From Pseudovibrio sp. JCM 19062 (GTDB taxonomy: Bacteria; Pseudomonadota; Alphaproteobacteria; Rhizobiales; Stappiaceae), in NCBI GenBank assembly GCA_001310715.1, contig BAXV01000087.1, positions 1 to 13,021 of the forward strand: a DNA stretch of 13,021 nucleotides. Direction: 5' to 3'. Made by a program: the position numbers and the translations under genes. How positions within the stretch are numbered: the first letter of the stretch is position 1; each line of letters begins with the position of its first letter. This document shows positions 1 through 7,827 of this stretch, piece after piece. The notes under the pieces were generated by a model. That model was not told the origin of the DNA and ran no database searches. It worked only from the letters and a program-made list of their open reading frames with translations.

Positions 1-676
1 GCCGCTACGGCGCGTACAATAATGCGGGTGGCGGGTGCGTTTGCGGTGGGCGGATCGGGATAATGTCGATGGCCCCGAAGCGACGCTCCATGGGACCAAG
101 CAAATCCTGAAGGCCGTCTGCTCTAAAGATGATGGAGAGGGTTCCGCCGTCTTTGAGCAGGTCCTTGGCGGTCTTGATCCACGGTTCGATGCCGCGTTCG
201 TCCAGCGCATGGGCCGGCGCGCGGTCTGACTGTGGTGTGACGCGGAAGCGGGTGCTGTCGTAGTAGGGCGGGTTCATGATCACGTGATCTGCGATGGATG
301 AGCAGACGCTTTGATGGCGAATGCTGCCCTTTGCAGTTAGATTGGCTTCCAGAATGGAAACGCGATCAGCAAAGCCTATGTTCTCCGGCAGGGACAAGGC
401 ATTGCGGGCCAGTGCTGCGGTGACGGGGTCAACCTCCACGCCAACAGCTTTGATTAGCGGCAGGCGGTGGGCTGCGCAAAAGGCGGCGGTGCCGACGCCG
501 GTGCCCAAATCGTAGAGCGTTCCGGTCGTGCTTTCTGGCAGAGACGCGGCCAGATATACGGCGTCCAGACCCGCTCTGTGGCGGCCTTTGGCTGGTTGTT
601 CCACCATGACTTTACCGCCGAGGAACTTGTCCCGGGTGGTTTGTTGCTGAGGCTGAGGTGTTTCAGGGTTGGTCAT
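1..676 (-). CDS. TrmN6-like tRNA1(Val) (adenine-N6)-methyltransferase, partial, one frameshift
   Basis: A cytosolic SAM-dependent N6-adenine methyltransferase of the TrmN6/YfiC type, which modifies A37 of tRNA1(Val) in characterised relatives. Seen: a Rossmann SAM-binding motif DLGTGVG near residues 56-62 and the N6-adenine methylase signature NPPYY at about 135-139. The start is the ATG at 676; no good Shine-Dalgarno precedes it. As written the frame hits a stop at 5-7 after an untypical proline-rich tail. Adding one C in the CCC run (GGG at 48-50 on the plus strand) instead gives NAPATRIIVRAV, a normal family C-terminus that stays open to the left edge, so the gene is both frameshifted and cut by the window. 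It lies 91 bases after the DUF2007 gene on the same strand, probably one operon. The family is secure; the exact tRNA target is inferred. Confidence 0.8.
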
Positions 677-767
677 GGCGGTGCCGGATCAATAAAAGTC
701 GCAGTAACGCACTGAATACAGCTGCCGGTTTTCATGCAATCCCTATTGTTTATCTGGCGCAAAGTTT

Positions 768-992
768 TCACGCGTCTTTTAGGTAGTGCTCAAGGCCTTC
801 ATCACGCATGATCTGGCAGGCTTCGTCGAAGCGATCTGCTTCCACCATGATGCGGCGTGGGAGAAAGCCGAGCGAGCCGTCCAGTATGCTCATGTTGGTA
901 TCGGCGACAAAATAGATGATCTCCGCGCCTCCCAGCAATGCTTCAAGGTGTGAAATGACCACCGGATCCGTTGTTCTGATAAGTTCTTCCAC
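768..992 (-). CDS. DUF2007 domain-containing small protein, GTG start
   Basis: A 74-residue cytosolic protein of the DUF2007 family (putative signal-transducing proteins of unknown biochemical role). Seen: the core pattern EELIRTTDPV, FVADTNMSILDGSLG, LPRRIMV and a C-terminal helical segment, which fills the whole protein. A longer reading from an ATG at 1070 would add 26 residues, but a strong AGGAGG lies 8 bases before the GTG at 992 and the family normally begins at this point, so the GTG is preferred. It is the only gene in the window whose frame is intact throughout. It precedes the tRNA methyltransferase gene and is divergent from the polyprenyl synthetase, an arrangement I recall as common in Hyphomicrobiales. 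The function is unknown. Confidence 0.85.
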   Translation of the reverse strand: MEELIRTTDPVVISHLEALLGGAEIIYFVADTNMSILDGSLGFLPRRIMVEADRFDEACQIMRDEGLEHYLKDA

Positions 993-1000
993 GGTAGTTT

Positions 1001-1006
1001 CCTCCT
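1001..1006 (-). promoter_or_regulatory. Shine-Dalgarno of the DUF2007 gene
   Basis: AGGAGG on the minus strand, 8 bases upstream of GTG 992. It decides the start of the DUF2007 gene against the upstream ATG at 1070. Confidence 0.8.
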
Positions 1007-1016
1007 GATGCGACCT

Positions 1017-1112
1017 GCCAATTTGGCTAGAAATTATGCAGGATGTGGCTGGTATTGGCAAAATAACCAATTGTGATTGGTAAATTGTTCATTGGACACC
1101 ACTTTATTGGCA
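1017..1112. promoter_or_regulatory. CCAAT/ATTGG-rich divergent control region
   Basis: Between the divergent DUF2007 and polyprenyl synthetase genes. Exact ATTGG or its complement occurs six times (1018-1022, 1054-1058, 1067-1071, 1076-1080, 1091-1095, 1106-1110). It includes two perfect dyads, GCCAA-T-TTGGC (1017-1027) and ACCAAT-TGTG-ATTGGT (1066-1081), and a direct repeat of TATTGGCA 52 bases apart (1053 and 1105). The pattern suggests a multi-site operator, but no regulator can be named. Confidence 0.4.
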
Positions 1113-1130
1113 GCAAATTCTTACTAAAGC

Positions 1131-1159
1131 TTGCCCGAACTGACCTACACACCTATTGT
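1131..1159 (+). promoter_or_regulatory. Candidate sigma70 promoter of the polyprenyl synthetase gene
   Basis: TTGCCC (1131-1136), a 17-base spacer and TATTGT (1154-1159). The -35 is preceded by C, giving the CTTGCC form common in alphaproteobacteria. It would place the transcript start roughly 20 bases before GTG 1188 and would exclude the ATG at 1073 as the translation start. This is a sequence match only. Confidence 0.35.
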
Positions 1160-1176
1160 CCCGTTGGAATCAAAAT

Positions 1177-1181
1177 AGAGG
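1177..1181 (+). promoter_or_regulatory. Shine-Dalgarno deciding the GTG 1188 start
   Basis: AGAGG, 6 bases before GTG 1188. No comparable site precedes the ATG at 1073. Confidence 0.5.
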
Positions 1182-1187
1182 TATCCC

Positions 1188-2200
1188 GTGGGCGTAGTTG
1201 GTCTTCAATCACAGACAGCAAACCAGCTGGAATTCAAAGGCTCGTTGAGCTCGTTTCTGGTGACATGGAGAAGGTGAACGAGCTGATCCTCTCCAAAGCC
1301 GGTTCTAACGTTGAGCTGATCCCGGAAATTGCGCGGCATCTGATTGATTCAGGTGGAAAGCGTTTGCGCCCGATGCTGACACTGGCGTTTGCGCAGATGT
1401 TTGGCTACGAGGGCAAGGGGCATGTCATCCTTGCTGCATCTGTAGAGTTCATGCATACGGCAACTTTGCTGCATGACGATGTTGTCGATGAAAGCGATAT
1501 GCGCCGCGGTAAGCTGGCAGCACGCAAGCTGTGGGGCAATCAGGCCAGCGTGCTTGTGGGTGACTATCTGCTTGGCCAAGCCTTCAAGATGATGGTTGAT
1601 GTGCATTCGCTGGAAGCGCTGCGCATTCTTTCTGAAGCCTCTGCAATTATTGCAGAAGGTGAAGTGCTTCAGTTGGGCGCAGCTCAGGATACCACTACGA
1701 CCTTTGAGACCTACCTGCAGGTGATTGAAGCGAAAACTGCGGCCCTGTTTGCAGCTGCCTGTGAAGTGAGCCCCGAGATTGCCGATAAGGGAGCTGAGAT
1801 GCGTGCTGCTGCGCGTAAGTTCGGTCTTGAGCTGGGCTATGCCTTCCAGCTGGTTGATGATGCGCTGGATTATGGCGGGGCGACCGTTGATCTTGGCAAG
1901 GATGTTGGCGACGACTTCCACGAAGGCAAGATCACACTGCCAGTCATCTACGCCATGGAGCGTGGAAGCGATGAAGACAAAGCGTTCTGGAAGCGCTGTC
2001 TGGAAGATGGGGACATCAAGGACGGCGACCTGGACCATGCGATCAAGCTGCTGAATGACACAGGTGCTTTGGCTGACACCGTTCAGCGTGCCCGCGACTA
2101 TGGTGCCTCTGCAATCGATGCCCTGTCCGGCCTGCCGGATGGCCCCGCCAAGGTGGCCCTGAAAGACGCCGTCGACTTCTGCATCGCCCGCGTCAGCTAA
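1188..2200 (+). CDS. ispB: Polyprenyl diphosphate synthase (octaprenyl type), one frameshift near the start
   Basis: A trans-prenyltransferase that extends farnesyl diphosphate with isopentenyl diphosphate to make the ubiquinone side chain; cytosolic, Mg-dependent. Seen, in corrected numbering: GGKRLRP at about 56-62 (substrate binding), the first Asp-rich motif DDVVD at 97-101 preceded by HTATLLH, the second DDALD at 224-228, and GDDFHEGKITLP at 241-252. The uninterrupted frame opens at an ATG at 1073, but that adds an untypical 38-residue leader across the promoter region. GTG 1188 with AGAGG upstream, plus one G added at 1200-1201, gives the leader VGVVGSSITDSKPAGI, which fits the family and totals 337 residues. 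A strong terminator follows. Chain length (C40 or C50) cannot be read from the sequence. Confidence 0.9.
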
Positions 2201-2224
2201 TCTGGCAAAAGCTTCGAGACGACC

Positions 2225-2260
2225 AAAAGCGCCAAGCATTGCTGCTGCGGCGCTTTTTTT
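2225..2260 (+). terminator. Rho-independent terminator after ispB
   Basis: The stem AAAAGCGCC (2225-2233) pairs with GGCGCTTTT (2249-2257), with a 15-base loop, and the hairpin ends in seven T (2254-2260). It starts 24 bases after the ispB stop, with its U-tract on the coding strand. Confidence 0.85.
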
Positions 2261-2497
2261 GCTGGGTGGTTTTTGGAGTGATGAGCGTGTTCCGTGGTAC
2301 AGGGGCTCGCTGCGGGAGAGCCATATGGATACACATTGGATCGAGGTGCCCTAATCCGAAGCAGTTTGTCTTGTGCATGCATTTGAATGGTGAGGGTGCG
2401 GGACTAAGCGGTCATTCGCTTAAGAGTGGACATTCACGCACATCAATCAATAGGTGATGCGGTCTGAATGGTGGTGATTACCTTCAGCGTAAAGGCA
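2261..2497. other. Intergenic spacer without a supported gene
   Basis: Between the ispB terminator and the end of the KduD-like gene. The short frames here have no recognisable motifs, convincing ribosome sites or family resemblance. The only structure seen is a pair of near-identical octamers, GGTCATTC (2410-2417) and GGACATTC (2428-2435), 18 bases apart. Confidence 0.5.
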
Positions 2498-3243
2498 TTA
2501 ATGAACGAGCCATCCTCCATCGATGGTCAATACGGATCCATTTACATAATCCGATGCCTTGATGCTAAAAAGATAGCCGCGCCAACCATATCTTCAGGTT
2601 TACCCCACCTTCCGAGCGGGATACGCGCAGCAATTTCTTTATGGAGTTTGGGGTCTTCTACCAGTGTTCGGGTCATGTTGGTCTCGACAAACCCCGGCGC
2701 TATAGCGTTAACCAGGATGCCTTTCGCACCCCACTCGTTTGCTAGAGAACGCGTCATACCAACAACTCCAGATTTTGCGACCGTGTAGGAAACCCCTCGT
2801 GGACCACCTTGGTATGCGACAATCGAAGCGATATTTATAATCTTTCCTGTTCTCCCAGCGTCGAATGCACTTTTTGCAAACTCTCGGCACAAGAAGAAGC
2901 TACTTTTCAGATCAACATCCAATACGCCATCCCAGTCTTTTTCTGAAAAAACGACAGCTGCGTTACGGCAGTTTATGCCCGCACTGTTCACCAAGATATC
3001 GACTGGCATCACCTCAGAAGCGATGCGTGCTGCCAAAACGGATTCTCTTAGATCGAGTTCAAGTTCACGGGCAGAACCCCCAGCTTGCCTGATCTGATCA
3101 AGAGTATCATCAAGGGGTGCGCAATCGGCACAAATGACGCGTGCCCCGGCATTCGCCAAACCGATACTTATCGCCTGACCGATGCCCATTGATGCACCCG
3201 TAACGAGCGCTGTTTTGTTTTTCAATGAAAAGAGATCGCCCAC
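2498..3243 (-). CDS. KduD-like short-chain dehydrogenase/reductase, one frameshift
   Basis: A classical SDR, NAD(P)-dependent and cytosolic. It most resembles 2-deoxy-D-gluconate/2-keto-3-deoxygluconate dehydrogenases (KduD type), e.g. LFSLKNKTALVTG at the start, FSEKDWDGVL, LANEWGAKGILVNAIAPG and GRWGKPEDM. Seen: cofactor motif TGASMGIG (15-22), NSAG (86-89; the usual motif is NNAG), Ser140 and YTVAK (153-157). As written the frame ends early at about 2545. One A added at 2559-2560 (TT on plus) restores SKASDYVNG and TIDGGWLVH and gives 248 residues. The start is GTG 3243 with TAGGAG 7 bases upstream, not the ATG at 3312, which would add 23 residues with no family resemblance. It is divergent from a second SDR gene. 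The substrate is inferred from similarity only. Confidence 0.82.
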
Positions 3244-3250
3244 GAACTGG

Positions 3251-3256
3251 CTCCTA
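3251..3256 (-). promoter_or_regulatory. Shine-Dalgarno of the KduD-like gene
   Basis: TAGGAG on the minus strand, 7 bases before GTG 3243. It supports that start over the ATG at 3312. Confidence 0.65.
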
Positions 3257-3273
3257 ATAGTCAGGCGGGCCAT

Positions 3274-3285
3274 AATACGTGTATT
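3274..3285. promoter_or_regulatory. Candidate operator dyad between divergent SDR genes
   Basis: AATAC-GT-GTATT, perfect 5-base arms around two bases, in the 126-base gap between the two SDR starts. It is suitably placed for a shared regulator, but no regulator gene lies in the window and short AT-rich dyads also occur by chance. Confidence 0.25.
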
Positions 3286-3356
3286 GAGGGTACCACCAAA
3301 TTCTAGTAGCAAGCAGTATTGTTCGAAGAGTTTGTGTTAATGAAGGCAGTCCCAAT

Positions 3357-3363
3357 AAGGAGG
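3357..3363 (+). promoter_or_regulatory. Shine-Dalgarno of the second SDR gene
   Basis: AAGGAGG, 6 bases before ATG 3370. This strong site selects that ATG over the upstream ATG at 3340. Confidence 0.75.
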
Positions 3364-3369
3364 CTTCTC

Positions 3370-4050
3370 ATGAAACTAGCAGTGACTGGAGCAAACCGAG
3401 GGATAGGTCTTGCCCTCGTGAAAGAGGCAACCCACCGTGGATATGAAACGCTAGCTTGTATCCGCTCTGAAGAAAATGCGACAGCGGTTGAAGGATTGAA
3501 CGGGGTAAGTGTTGCGCTAGCTGATGTGCGCGACCCAATAGCCCTAAACAATGCTGCTAAATCTTTTGGCTCGCTCGATCTGTTGGTCGCCAATGCGGGG
3601 CGTTTCATTGGCCGTTGGGGGATTGAAGACCCGGAATATACCCCGGCGGCTTTTGAAGAAGTTCTCATGACCAACGTGGCTGGGGCGTTTTTTTTACTGC
3701 GCGGGCATTCTTGCCCCACTTGTCCAGTCCTGGGGGCAAGGTTGCGATTATCTCGTCCTTTAGCGCATCAAACACCATTAAATGTACCGGGGATCGCTAC
3801 ATCTACGCGCGTCCAAGGCAGCAGTAACCAACATTGCAACTAATCTTGCAGTGGAACTGGCAGAAAAAGGCATAGCGGTGGGCGCATACGATCCAGGGAG
3901 CGTGCAAACGGATATGTACGGCAAAAAAAACCAGGTGCGGCCCTTTCCCCAAGCGAGGCTGCTCAATGCCTGATGGATCGGTTTGAGGCGCTTTCGATGA
4001 AAAATACAGGAGTCTTTGAGGATTATGCAGGTCGCAAGGTTCCGTATTAA
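3370..4050 (+). CDS. SDR family oxidoreductase (CsgA/carbonyl-reductase-like), three frameshifts
   Basis: A second short-chain dehydrogenase, of the short C-factor/carbonyl-reductase-like kind; cytosolic, NAD(P)-dependent, substrate unknown. Seen: TGANRGIG at 6-13, ANAG at about 74-77, KVAIISSFSAS carrying the catalytic Ser, YRASK at about 146-150, and a C-terminus DYAGRKVPY. The frame is broken three times, each by one missing base: in or just after the T8 run 3688-3695, at the C of 3806 (which rebuilds YRASK), and in the A8 run 3923-3930. Together they give exactly 227 residues plus the stop at 4048-4050. Two of the three lie at the longest homopolymers in the neighbourhood, which favours sequencing error. 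Being an accessory gene with three hits, it is also the best candidate here for real decay. Confidence 0.75.
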
Positions 4051-4253
4051 CTCAAAGCAAGAGCTATGCCATAAGCGCGCATAATAAGCATAAGGCCAAG
4101 TATCAGCAGGTCACAGAGCAACGTGCTGCAATTGCTAAAGCCAGCGTCCTGATGCATGTCTGCAAAGGCCTCAAATCTTCATCTGTGTTTCTGGGTGATA
4201 TCATTGATGGTGAACCAAGCAAATGCATGGACGAGCGGCCTGAAACATCCTAA
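4051..4253 (+). other. Unassigned open segment, possible gene remnant
   Basis: The frame ending at TAA 4251-4253 is open without interruption back past 4050, about 67 codons. Its composition looks protein-like (HKAKYQQVTEQRAAIAKAS, then VFLGDIIDGEPSK). There is no in-frame ATG until 4152 and no good ribosome site. I do not recognise the peptide. It could be the tail of a lost or frameshifted gene, or chance. Confidence 0.25.
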
Positions 4254-4303
4254 GTTCACATGATACGTAAAAGAACCTATATTGAGCTGGGGAGCGGGGA
4301 GCA

Positions 4304-4701
4304 ATGCATCTTACTGGGAAATGCCTTTGTGGGGCTGTGAAGTTTGAAGCGCAGTCTGATGGAGAGGGCGCGGATCGGTGCCACTGCAAAATGTGTCGTC
4401 GTTGGGTGGTGTTTATGACTCTGTGTTTGTGCCAAGTGAAACGGTTAGGATCGAAGCGGGAGAGGACTTGATTAAATGGTATGAATCTTCCGATTTTGCT
4501 CGTCGTGGGTTTTGCTCCAACTGCGGGTCTAATTTGTTCTACCATGCTGATCGGCATAAGGACTTCTCTCATCTTTACGCGGTTTCCGTTGGGACGCTTG
4601 ATGAACCAACAAACTTGCGCGTGAAGAAGCATTACTTCTGTGCGTCGAAGGGCGACTACTACGAGATTGAAGACAGGCTGGAGAAGCTTGATACCTACTA
4701 G
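4304..4701 (+). CDS. GFA family (Gfa-like, CENP-V type) zinc protein, one frameshift
   Basis: A cytosolic zinc-binding protein of the glutathione-dependent formaldehyde-activating (GFA) fold. Only some members act on S-hydroxymethylglutathione, so the reaction here is open. Seen: CLCG (Cys7, Cys9), CHCKMC (Cys26, 28, 31) and CSNC (Cys71, 74), the structural and catalytic zinc ligands, plus the family ending KGDYYEI. The ATG at 4304 has GGAG 9 bases upstream. As written the frame is lost after CRRW; one G added in GGG 4404-4406 joins both halves as CRRWGGVYD and gives 132 residues, a usual length. It is convergent with ispE. The nearest upstream gene is an SDR about 250 bases away, so a common operon is doubtful. 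Confidence 0.85.
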
Positions 4702-4720
4702 GCGTTCCAGTTTGGAGCGG

Positions 4721-4764
4721 CTCTCAGCAGATATGTGCTTGATCCGGCTCGTCGTTGCTGAGAG
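4721..4764. terminator. Stem-loop between convergent GFA and ispE genes
   Basis: CTCTCAGCA (4721-4729) is the perfect reverse complement of TGCTGAGAG (4756-4764), with a 26-base loop, 19 bases after the GFA stop and 33 bases beyond the ispE stop. The position suits a bidirectional terminator, but no T-tract follows on either strand, so the role is inferred. Confidence 0.35.
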
Positions 4765-4797
4765 GTGAACTGCGATTTCTAACGCGATAATGCCAGA

Positions 4798-5679
4798 CTA
4801 AACCCGTGCTGTCTTGATCCACCAGTTGCTGCGGATTTCGTGTAGGTGGGCGGCGATTTTTTTGGGCGGCTTCCAGTGTTTCGCAGAGGGCGAAGCAGGT
4901 TGCGCCGGAACCGGACATGCGGGCAAGCAGGGTTTCTGGCTGGGAGGCCAGAAGGTCGAGGACCTCCGAGATTTCTGCTGCCTGCGAGATGGACGGTTTT
5001 TGCAGGTCGTTGCGGCAGGTTTTGAGCCAGTTGGCCAGTGCCTTCATGTTTTCAAACTCTGCAGGCATCTCTGGCAGAGGAGAATTGTCTTTCTTCTCCA
5101 AGGCCTTGAAGATGGCTGGTGTTGAGATCTCAATCATGGGATTGACCAGCACCATGGCACCGGTTGGGAAGTCGTTGACAGGCTCAATCACTTCCCCAAT
5201 GCCGCGGATGCGGGCTGGCTTTTCTTCCAAACACATGGCACATCGGCGCCAAGGTTTAAGGAGATCTTGGAGAGGTCCGAAGGTGAAGGAGAGGCGCCCC
5301 AGAGTTTTGCAAGGGCGCGCAGCGTTGCGGCAGCATCTGCTGAGCCGCCGCCGATGCCTGCTGCAACTGGTAGGAATTTTTCCAATCGGATCAATGCTCC
5401 TGAGGATACAGGAACATGCTCTGACAGCATTTGTGCCGCTTTGTAGACCAGGTTGTTCTCGGGAGCATCGTGGATCTTCTCGGCAAACTCACCCGAGACT
5501 TCCAGCGAAAGCTGCGGGGCTGGTTTGACTGTTACCAGATCCCCCAGTTCCGGGAAGACAACGAGACTGTCCAGTGTGTGATAGCTATCCTCCCGCTGCC
5601 CAGTAATGTGCAGCGCAAGGTTTACCTTCGCACGGGCCAATTCTTTAACCAGCGTTCGTTTTGTATCGTCCAAGGTCAT
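4798..5679 (-). CDS. ispE: 4-diphosphocytidyl-2-C-methyl-D-erythritol kinase, two frameshifts
   Basis: An ATP-dependent GHMP kinase that phosphorylates CDP-methylerythritol in the MEP isoprenoid pathway; cytosolic. Seen: ARAKVNLALHI with the catalytic Lys at about 18, the glycine-rich ATP loop PVAAGIGGGSADAA at 104-117, LGADVPMC with the catalytic Asp at about 146, and MSGSGATCF at about 255-263. Two single-base errors break it. A base missing at 5237-5238 separates GADVP from MCLEEKPARI. One base too many in the T7 run 4857-4863 replaces the true ending IAAHLHEIRSNWW with a longer nonsense tail running to 4724. Corrected length is 293 residues, normal for the family. The ATG at 5679 has only a weak ribosome site. 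It lies 22 bases after the TPR gene, so the two are likely co-transcribed. Confidence 0.93.
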
Positions 5680-5701
5680 CGCAATCTGATCGTTTTATGA
5701 A

Positions 5702-7518
5702 TTACTTGTTGTCTGTGGTGCTCGCCAGTCCAACAGGAACAGCGTCAGTCATTCCGTTCTCAATCTTGTCAAGAATACGCGCCAGATCTTCCTCTTCTGG
5801 CTCAAGGTCGCGCGCATGGTTCCACTTGTAGCGTGCTTCCAGTTTGCGGCCAATCTGCCAATACGCATCGCCCAGATGGTCGTTGATGATTGGGTCGTGC
5901 GGGCGCAAGGATACGGCACGCTCCAGCTGCTCGACGGCTTCGTCATAGCGGCCAAGGCGGTAGTACACCCAGCCAAGGCTGTCAACGATGTAGCCATCCG
6001 TTGGACGTAGGCGCACGGCGCGTTCGATCATCTTCTGGCTTCATCCAGCTTCAAGCCGCGGTCCACCAATGAGTAGCCGAGATAGTTCAGGATCATTGGC
6101 TGCTCCGGCTTCAGCGTCAGTGCCTCGCGGAAATCTGCTTCGGCTGCTTCCCACTTATCCTGCCGTTCGCGGGTGATGCCGCGGAAATAAAGCAGGGTCC
6201 AATGGTTTGCCTGAATTTCGCTGATGGTGCCAAGGCCTTGATTGTAGGAGCTTTCAGCCTCTTTGAAGAGGGAGTGGCCGCGCAGTACGTTGCCCAGTGA
6301 GGTGATGGCCTCCAGATCGGACGGGTCGGTTTCCACCAGCTTTTCCAGATGGGCGCGCGCTTCTTCCAGATTGTCCAGAATGTTGTAATGCAGTGCGATC
6401 TGAATCTCGGCTTCCCGCTTCATTGGCGAGCTGTCTGATACGGCTGACAGGTACTCAATAGCGCGCTCATTATCGCCAAGCTGCTCGAACAGAGAGGCCA
6501 GACCAATCAGGCGGAGTCACTATTGGGGTTGAGGTAGATGGCAAGTTGAAGGTAATTTGCGGAAAGCTCTTCACCTTCCTTGCTGACGGCAATGCCCAGA
6601 CCGTGGAGTGCTTCAGCCAAACCTTCTGCGGGTGTTTTTGCAACCCGCTCAATAACTTGGCCGCTCTCGGTTTTCTCTCTCAAGGTTACGAGAAGTGGGT
6701 GACCGGGAATGAGCTGCTCGTATTCGGCAATGATATCGAGCGCTTCCTGCTGCCTGCCAGAGGCGGCTAACATGCGGGTGTAGGAGAGAGCGTTGCGCAG
6801 GGCACCGCGGTCAATCTCATAGGCGGCTTTGTAGAACTCGGCGGCCTGGCGTGGATCATTGTTGTATTCTGCCAGTAGACCGGCATTGAAATTGATGAAG
6901 AGCTCAAACCAGTTTGCACCGGTGGTCGCGGTCAGGTCCTCAATAGCTTCTTCGGTTTTGCCCTGACCGGCTTTTTCCCATGCGGAGACAAGGGCAAAGG
7001 TTAGGTGAGACAGGGGGTTTACGTTCTGAGCGACAGCGCCAGACAGGTCGGTGTTGAAGTCACCTTCATGCATATGCTGAACGGCAACGGCGAGCTGGGC
7101 GAGGAAGTGTTCCCTGTCTTCAGCCAGAATACGTTCAGCCAGTAGCTGTGCAGCGTTGACATTGCCGTTTGCCAGTGATGTGACAAAAGCGCGGTCGAGA
7201 ATGTAAAAATTATCGGGATCGCGTTGCAAAGCTGCGGTGAAGTAGTTGGAGGCGGCGGCCAGATCCTGCGCGAGCAGGGCGCTTCTACCTGATAGGTAAC
7301 TTCCAGAAAGGGAGGTTGCCACCGGAAGGGGTTGGGGGCTTGCCTTGGCTTTTGGGAGGTAACAAATGGCGAACCCAACATGACAAGTGCCAGCGCTGAG
7401 GCTATGACTGCCTTTTTGATAAAACGCTTTTACTAACAGAATGATAGGTTATACGGCCATTGTTCTGAGCAGAAGCAGAATTGGAGCGGAACAGCGCTAA
7501 ATAGCTTGTCAGGGTCAT
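5702..7518 (-). CDS. TPR-repeat protein with N-terminal membrane or signal segment, four frameshifts
   Basis: A 606-codon tetratricopeptide-repeat protein, probably an envelope scaffold. Seen: a hydrophobic segment near residues 31-52 (FIKKAVIASALALVMLG) after a polar leader, then helical repeats to the C-terminus. The clearest TPR units are in the last third (DSLGWVYYRLGRYDEAVEQLERA, shortened: DSLGWVYYRLGRYDEA). Missing bases are at 7421-7424 (A4), 7350-7353 (T4), 6510-6511 and 6037-6038; each correction joins adjoining repeat segments in frame. The start used is ATG 7518 with a modest GAGAG 6 bases upstream. The hydrophobic stretch preceded by about 30 residues fits an uncleaved anchor or a later start, so the N-terminus is uncertain. 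ispE follows 22 bases downstream. The function is not known; TPR proteins usually bind other proteins. Confidence 0.8.
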
Positions 7519-7753
7519 ATATGTCTCTCATTGAGAGCCGATTGCGACTCAATATTACATAAATCTGTTAGTGGCGAAGAGTGGCCTTTTTATAGCAGCC
7601 GGGTCACTCACCGCATGGTGCTGAGTGTATCCGAACATTCCTTCATTTAAACCTACATTTTTTCAAGTATCTGCGGATAAGTAAGTGTATTGATATTCAT
7701 CGAGAATTCAGAAGTATTTACGCAATAACACTAAGGTCGAGGTCTTAGACTCT

Positions 7754-7762
7754 TGCTATAAT
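7754..7762 (+). promoter_or_regulatory. Extended -10 promoter of ppdK
   Basis: TGCTATAAT: a consensus TATAAT (7757-7762) with the TGn extension. No good -35 hexamer stands at the usual distance, as is typical for extended -10 promoters. It would start transcription near 7769, leaving a leader of about 75 bases. Confidence 0.5.
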
Positions 7763-7803
7763 GAGGCTGTTCATTGCAGATAGTAGGCAGTGGTGCAATT
7801 CCA

Positions 7804-7827
7804 AGTGAGATTGGTTGAGGTCTCACT
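7804..7827 (+). promoter_or_regulatory. Leader stem-loop before the ppdK ribosome site
   Basis: AGTGAGA (7804-7810) pairs perfectly with TCTCACT (7821-7827) around a 10-base loop. It ends 7 bases before the G6 run (7835-7840) that serves as ribosome site. It could influence ppdK translation or mRNA stability, or be an operator; this is inference. Confidence 0.35.

Noticed and set aside
1349..2239. A 296-codon minus-strand frame opposite ispB
   Set aside because: It is a shadow of a gene with clear family motifs on the plus strand; its own translation has no recognisable domain.
2410..2435. Repeated GG(T/A)CATTC octamers as a regulatory site
   Set aside because: Only two inexact copies and no adjacent promoter or gene start; too weak to call.
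2239..2457. Small overlapping frames on both strands after the ispB terminator
   Set aside because: They start inside the terminator, have no ribosome sites or motifs, and read as random translation of a spacer.
3688..3930. Programmed ribosomal frameshifting at the T8 and A8 runs of the second SDR
   Set aside because: Frame breaks of the same kind occur in almost every gene in the window, usually without slippery motifs, and SDR enzymes have no known recoding.
2263..4303. Mobile element or genomic island boundaries around the SDR genes
   Set aside because: I found no transposase, integrase, tRNA end or flanking direct repeats; only gene content suggests an insertion.
4724..4797. Extended ispE C-terminus running to 4724
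   Set aside because: That tail results from one extra base in the T7 run at 4857-4863; the corrected frame ends at 4798 with a normal IspE C-terminus.
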